NCBI GenBank assembly: GCA_938028725.1
Contig: CALIMH010000005.1
Span: 62,001-126,000 of the forward strand
Source: an uncultured Anaerolineae bacterium
Lineage (GTDB): Bacteria > Chloroflexota > Anaerolineae > J036 > Brachytrichaceae
Direction: 5' to 3'
Length of the DNA stretch: 64,000 bases
The position numbers and the translations under genes were made by a program. Shown piece after piece: positions 63,643 to 64,000 of this stretch (positions are counted from its first letter, which is position 1; the number at the start of each line of letters is the position of its first letter). The notes beneath the pieces were generated by a model. That model was not told the origin of the DNA. It searched no databases and was given only the letters and a program-made list of their open reading frames with translations.

Positions 63643-64000
63643 CGCAAGCCCCCCATCTGCATCGCCAGCTCAACCGCGCCGGCGATGACAACCCACGTCC
63701 ACGCCGCAACGCCGCACCAGCGCAGGGCGCGCCGAACGTCCGCATCGGTCGGCAAGGGGAACTCCGCGCCCAGCGAGTACAGGTTGCGCTTGGTCAAGTT
63801 CACGCGCAGCGCGCCTGCCGCGACGCTCATCGGTTGGCCGGCGTTGGGTGAAGGCGTCCGCCGTCCATCGCGCCGCCACACGCGCCAGGCGCTGCGCGCG
63901 TCCAACCGCAGCAGCCAAGCTGTGGTCAACAGCAACAGGGCCGTCAGGCGGGCAGGGATGAAGTTCAGCGCGTCATCGGCGCGCGCCGCCCACTTGCCGA
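63639..64000 (-). CDS. cbiB: Adenosylcobinamide-phosphate synthase CbiB (5' end off window)
   Basis: The last ~120 residues of a membrane protein whose start lies beyond the right edge. The text [17 protein letters not shown], then [19 protein letters not shown] and a final hydrophobic segment, is the C-terminal half of CbiB, shown here in fragments ([15 protein letters not shown]). CbiB joins cobyric acid and aminopropanol phosphate at the membrane. Its stop overlaps the cobD start as ATGA, so the three genes form one leftward unit. The Trp normally found in the SPNAGWPM motif is Gln here. Confidence 0.88.
   Translation of the reverse strand, partial: GKWAARADDALNFIPARLTALLLLTTAWLLRLDARSAWRVWRRDGRRTPSPNAGQPMSVAAGALRVNLTKRNLYSLGAEFPLPTDADVRRALRWCGVAAWTWVVIAGAVELAMQMGGLR

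Overview
The window reads as a compact chromosomal segment of a GC-rich free-living bacterium. I infer a member of the Chloroflexota (Anaerolineae / Thermofonsia-like). The supporting features are secreted proteins ending in long Thr-Pro repeats, a SufCBD cluster, a helicase-associated-domain protein, an MGDG-synthase-like glycosyltransferase, a TagO/MraY-like transferase and a complete absence of LPS genes. This placement comes from gene content only. I found no rRNA, tRNA, CRISPR array, insertion sequence or prophage.

Layout. 0-10 kb: a pyruvate dehydrogenase E1/transketolase-like gene (3' end off the window) with its GntR-type regulator; divergently, two trypsin-like proteases and a LuxR-type regulator in overlapping frames; then a sugar-nucleotide epimerase-like protein, two small membrane proteins, a metallophosphoesterase and a PA14-domain surface protein. 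10-22.5 kb: a methyltransferase, an orphan histidine kinase, a MalY/PatB-type PLP enzyme, sufCBD, a divergent polyprenyl-phosphate sugar-1-phosphate transferase, clpC and an S1-domain protein. 22.6-31 kb: copZ-copA with a convergent MarR regulator, an endonuclease IV-like gene, leucyl aminopeptidase, a lipoate/octanoyl transferase and an epimerase/PH-domain membrane pair. 31-44 kb: csaA, an ECF sigma factor with a fused zinc-finger tail and tilS; then the leftward groups trpC-pyruvate kinase-glycoside hydrolase-SRAP and mdh-helicase-like-zincin-methyltransferase. 43.7-49.5 kb: a glycolipid glycosyltransferase, a HerA/VirB4-like ATPase, D-lactate dehydrogenase and a phosphodiesterase. 49.6-58.7 kb: a leftward operon for a lipid-linked sugar or surface glycan, whose first gene is a clear pseudogene. 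58.9-64 kb: a GH3 glycosidase and the late cobalamin genes cbiB-cobD-cobQ, in visibly GC-richer DNA.

How the genes work together. Central carbon enzymes (E1-like, pyruvate kinase, malate dehydrogenase, D-lactate dehydrogenase) are scattered among envelope-building genes and stress or quality-control genes (ClpC, proteases, CopZA, SRAP, Nfo-like). The 49.6-57.5 kb operon has two GT2 enzymes, a GT-C-like membrane protein and three sugar-modifying enzymes. Together they could activate, modify, flip and transfer a sugar on a polyprenyl-phosphate carrier. It is the best candidate here for an undescribed pathway.

A window-wide feature is the placement of -10-like hexamers (TAGAAT, TACAAT, TACACT, TATAGT) only 6-16 bases before many start codons, often without a Shine-Dalgarno sequence. 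This suggests widespread leaderless or near-leaderless mRNAs. Coding density is extreme: most neighbours overlap by 1-4 bases and several convergent genes overlap at their 3' ends.
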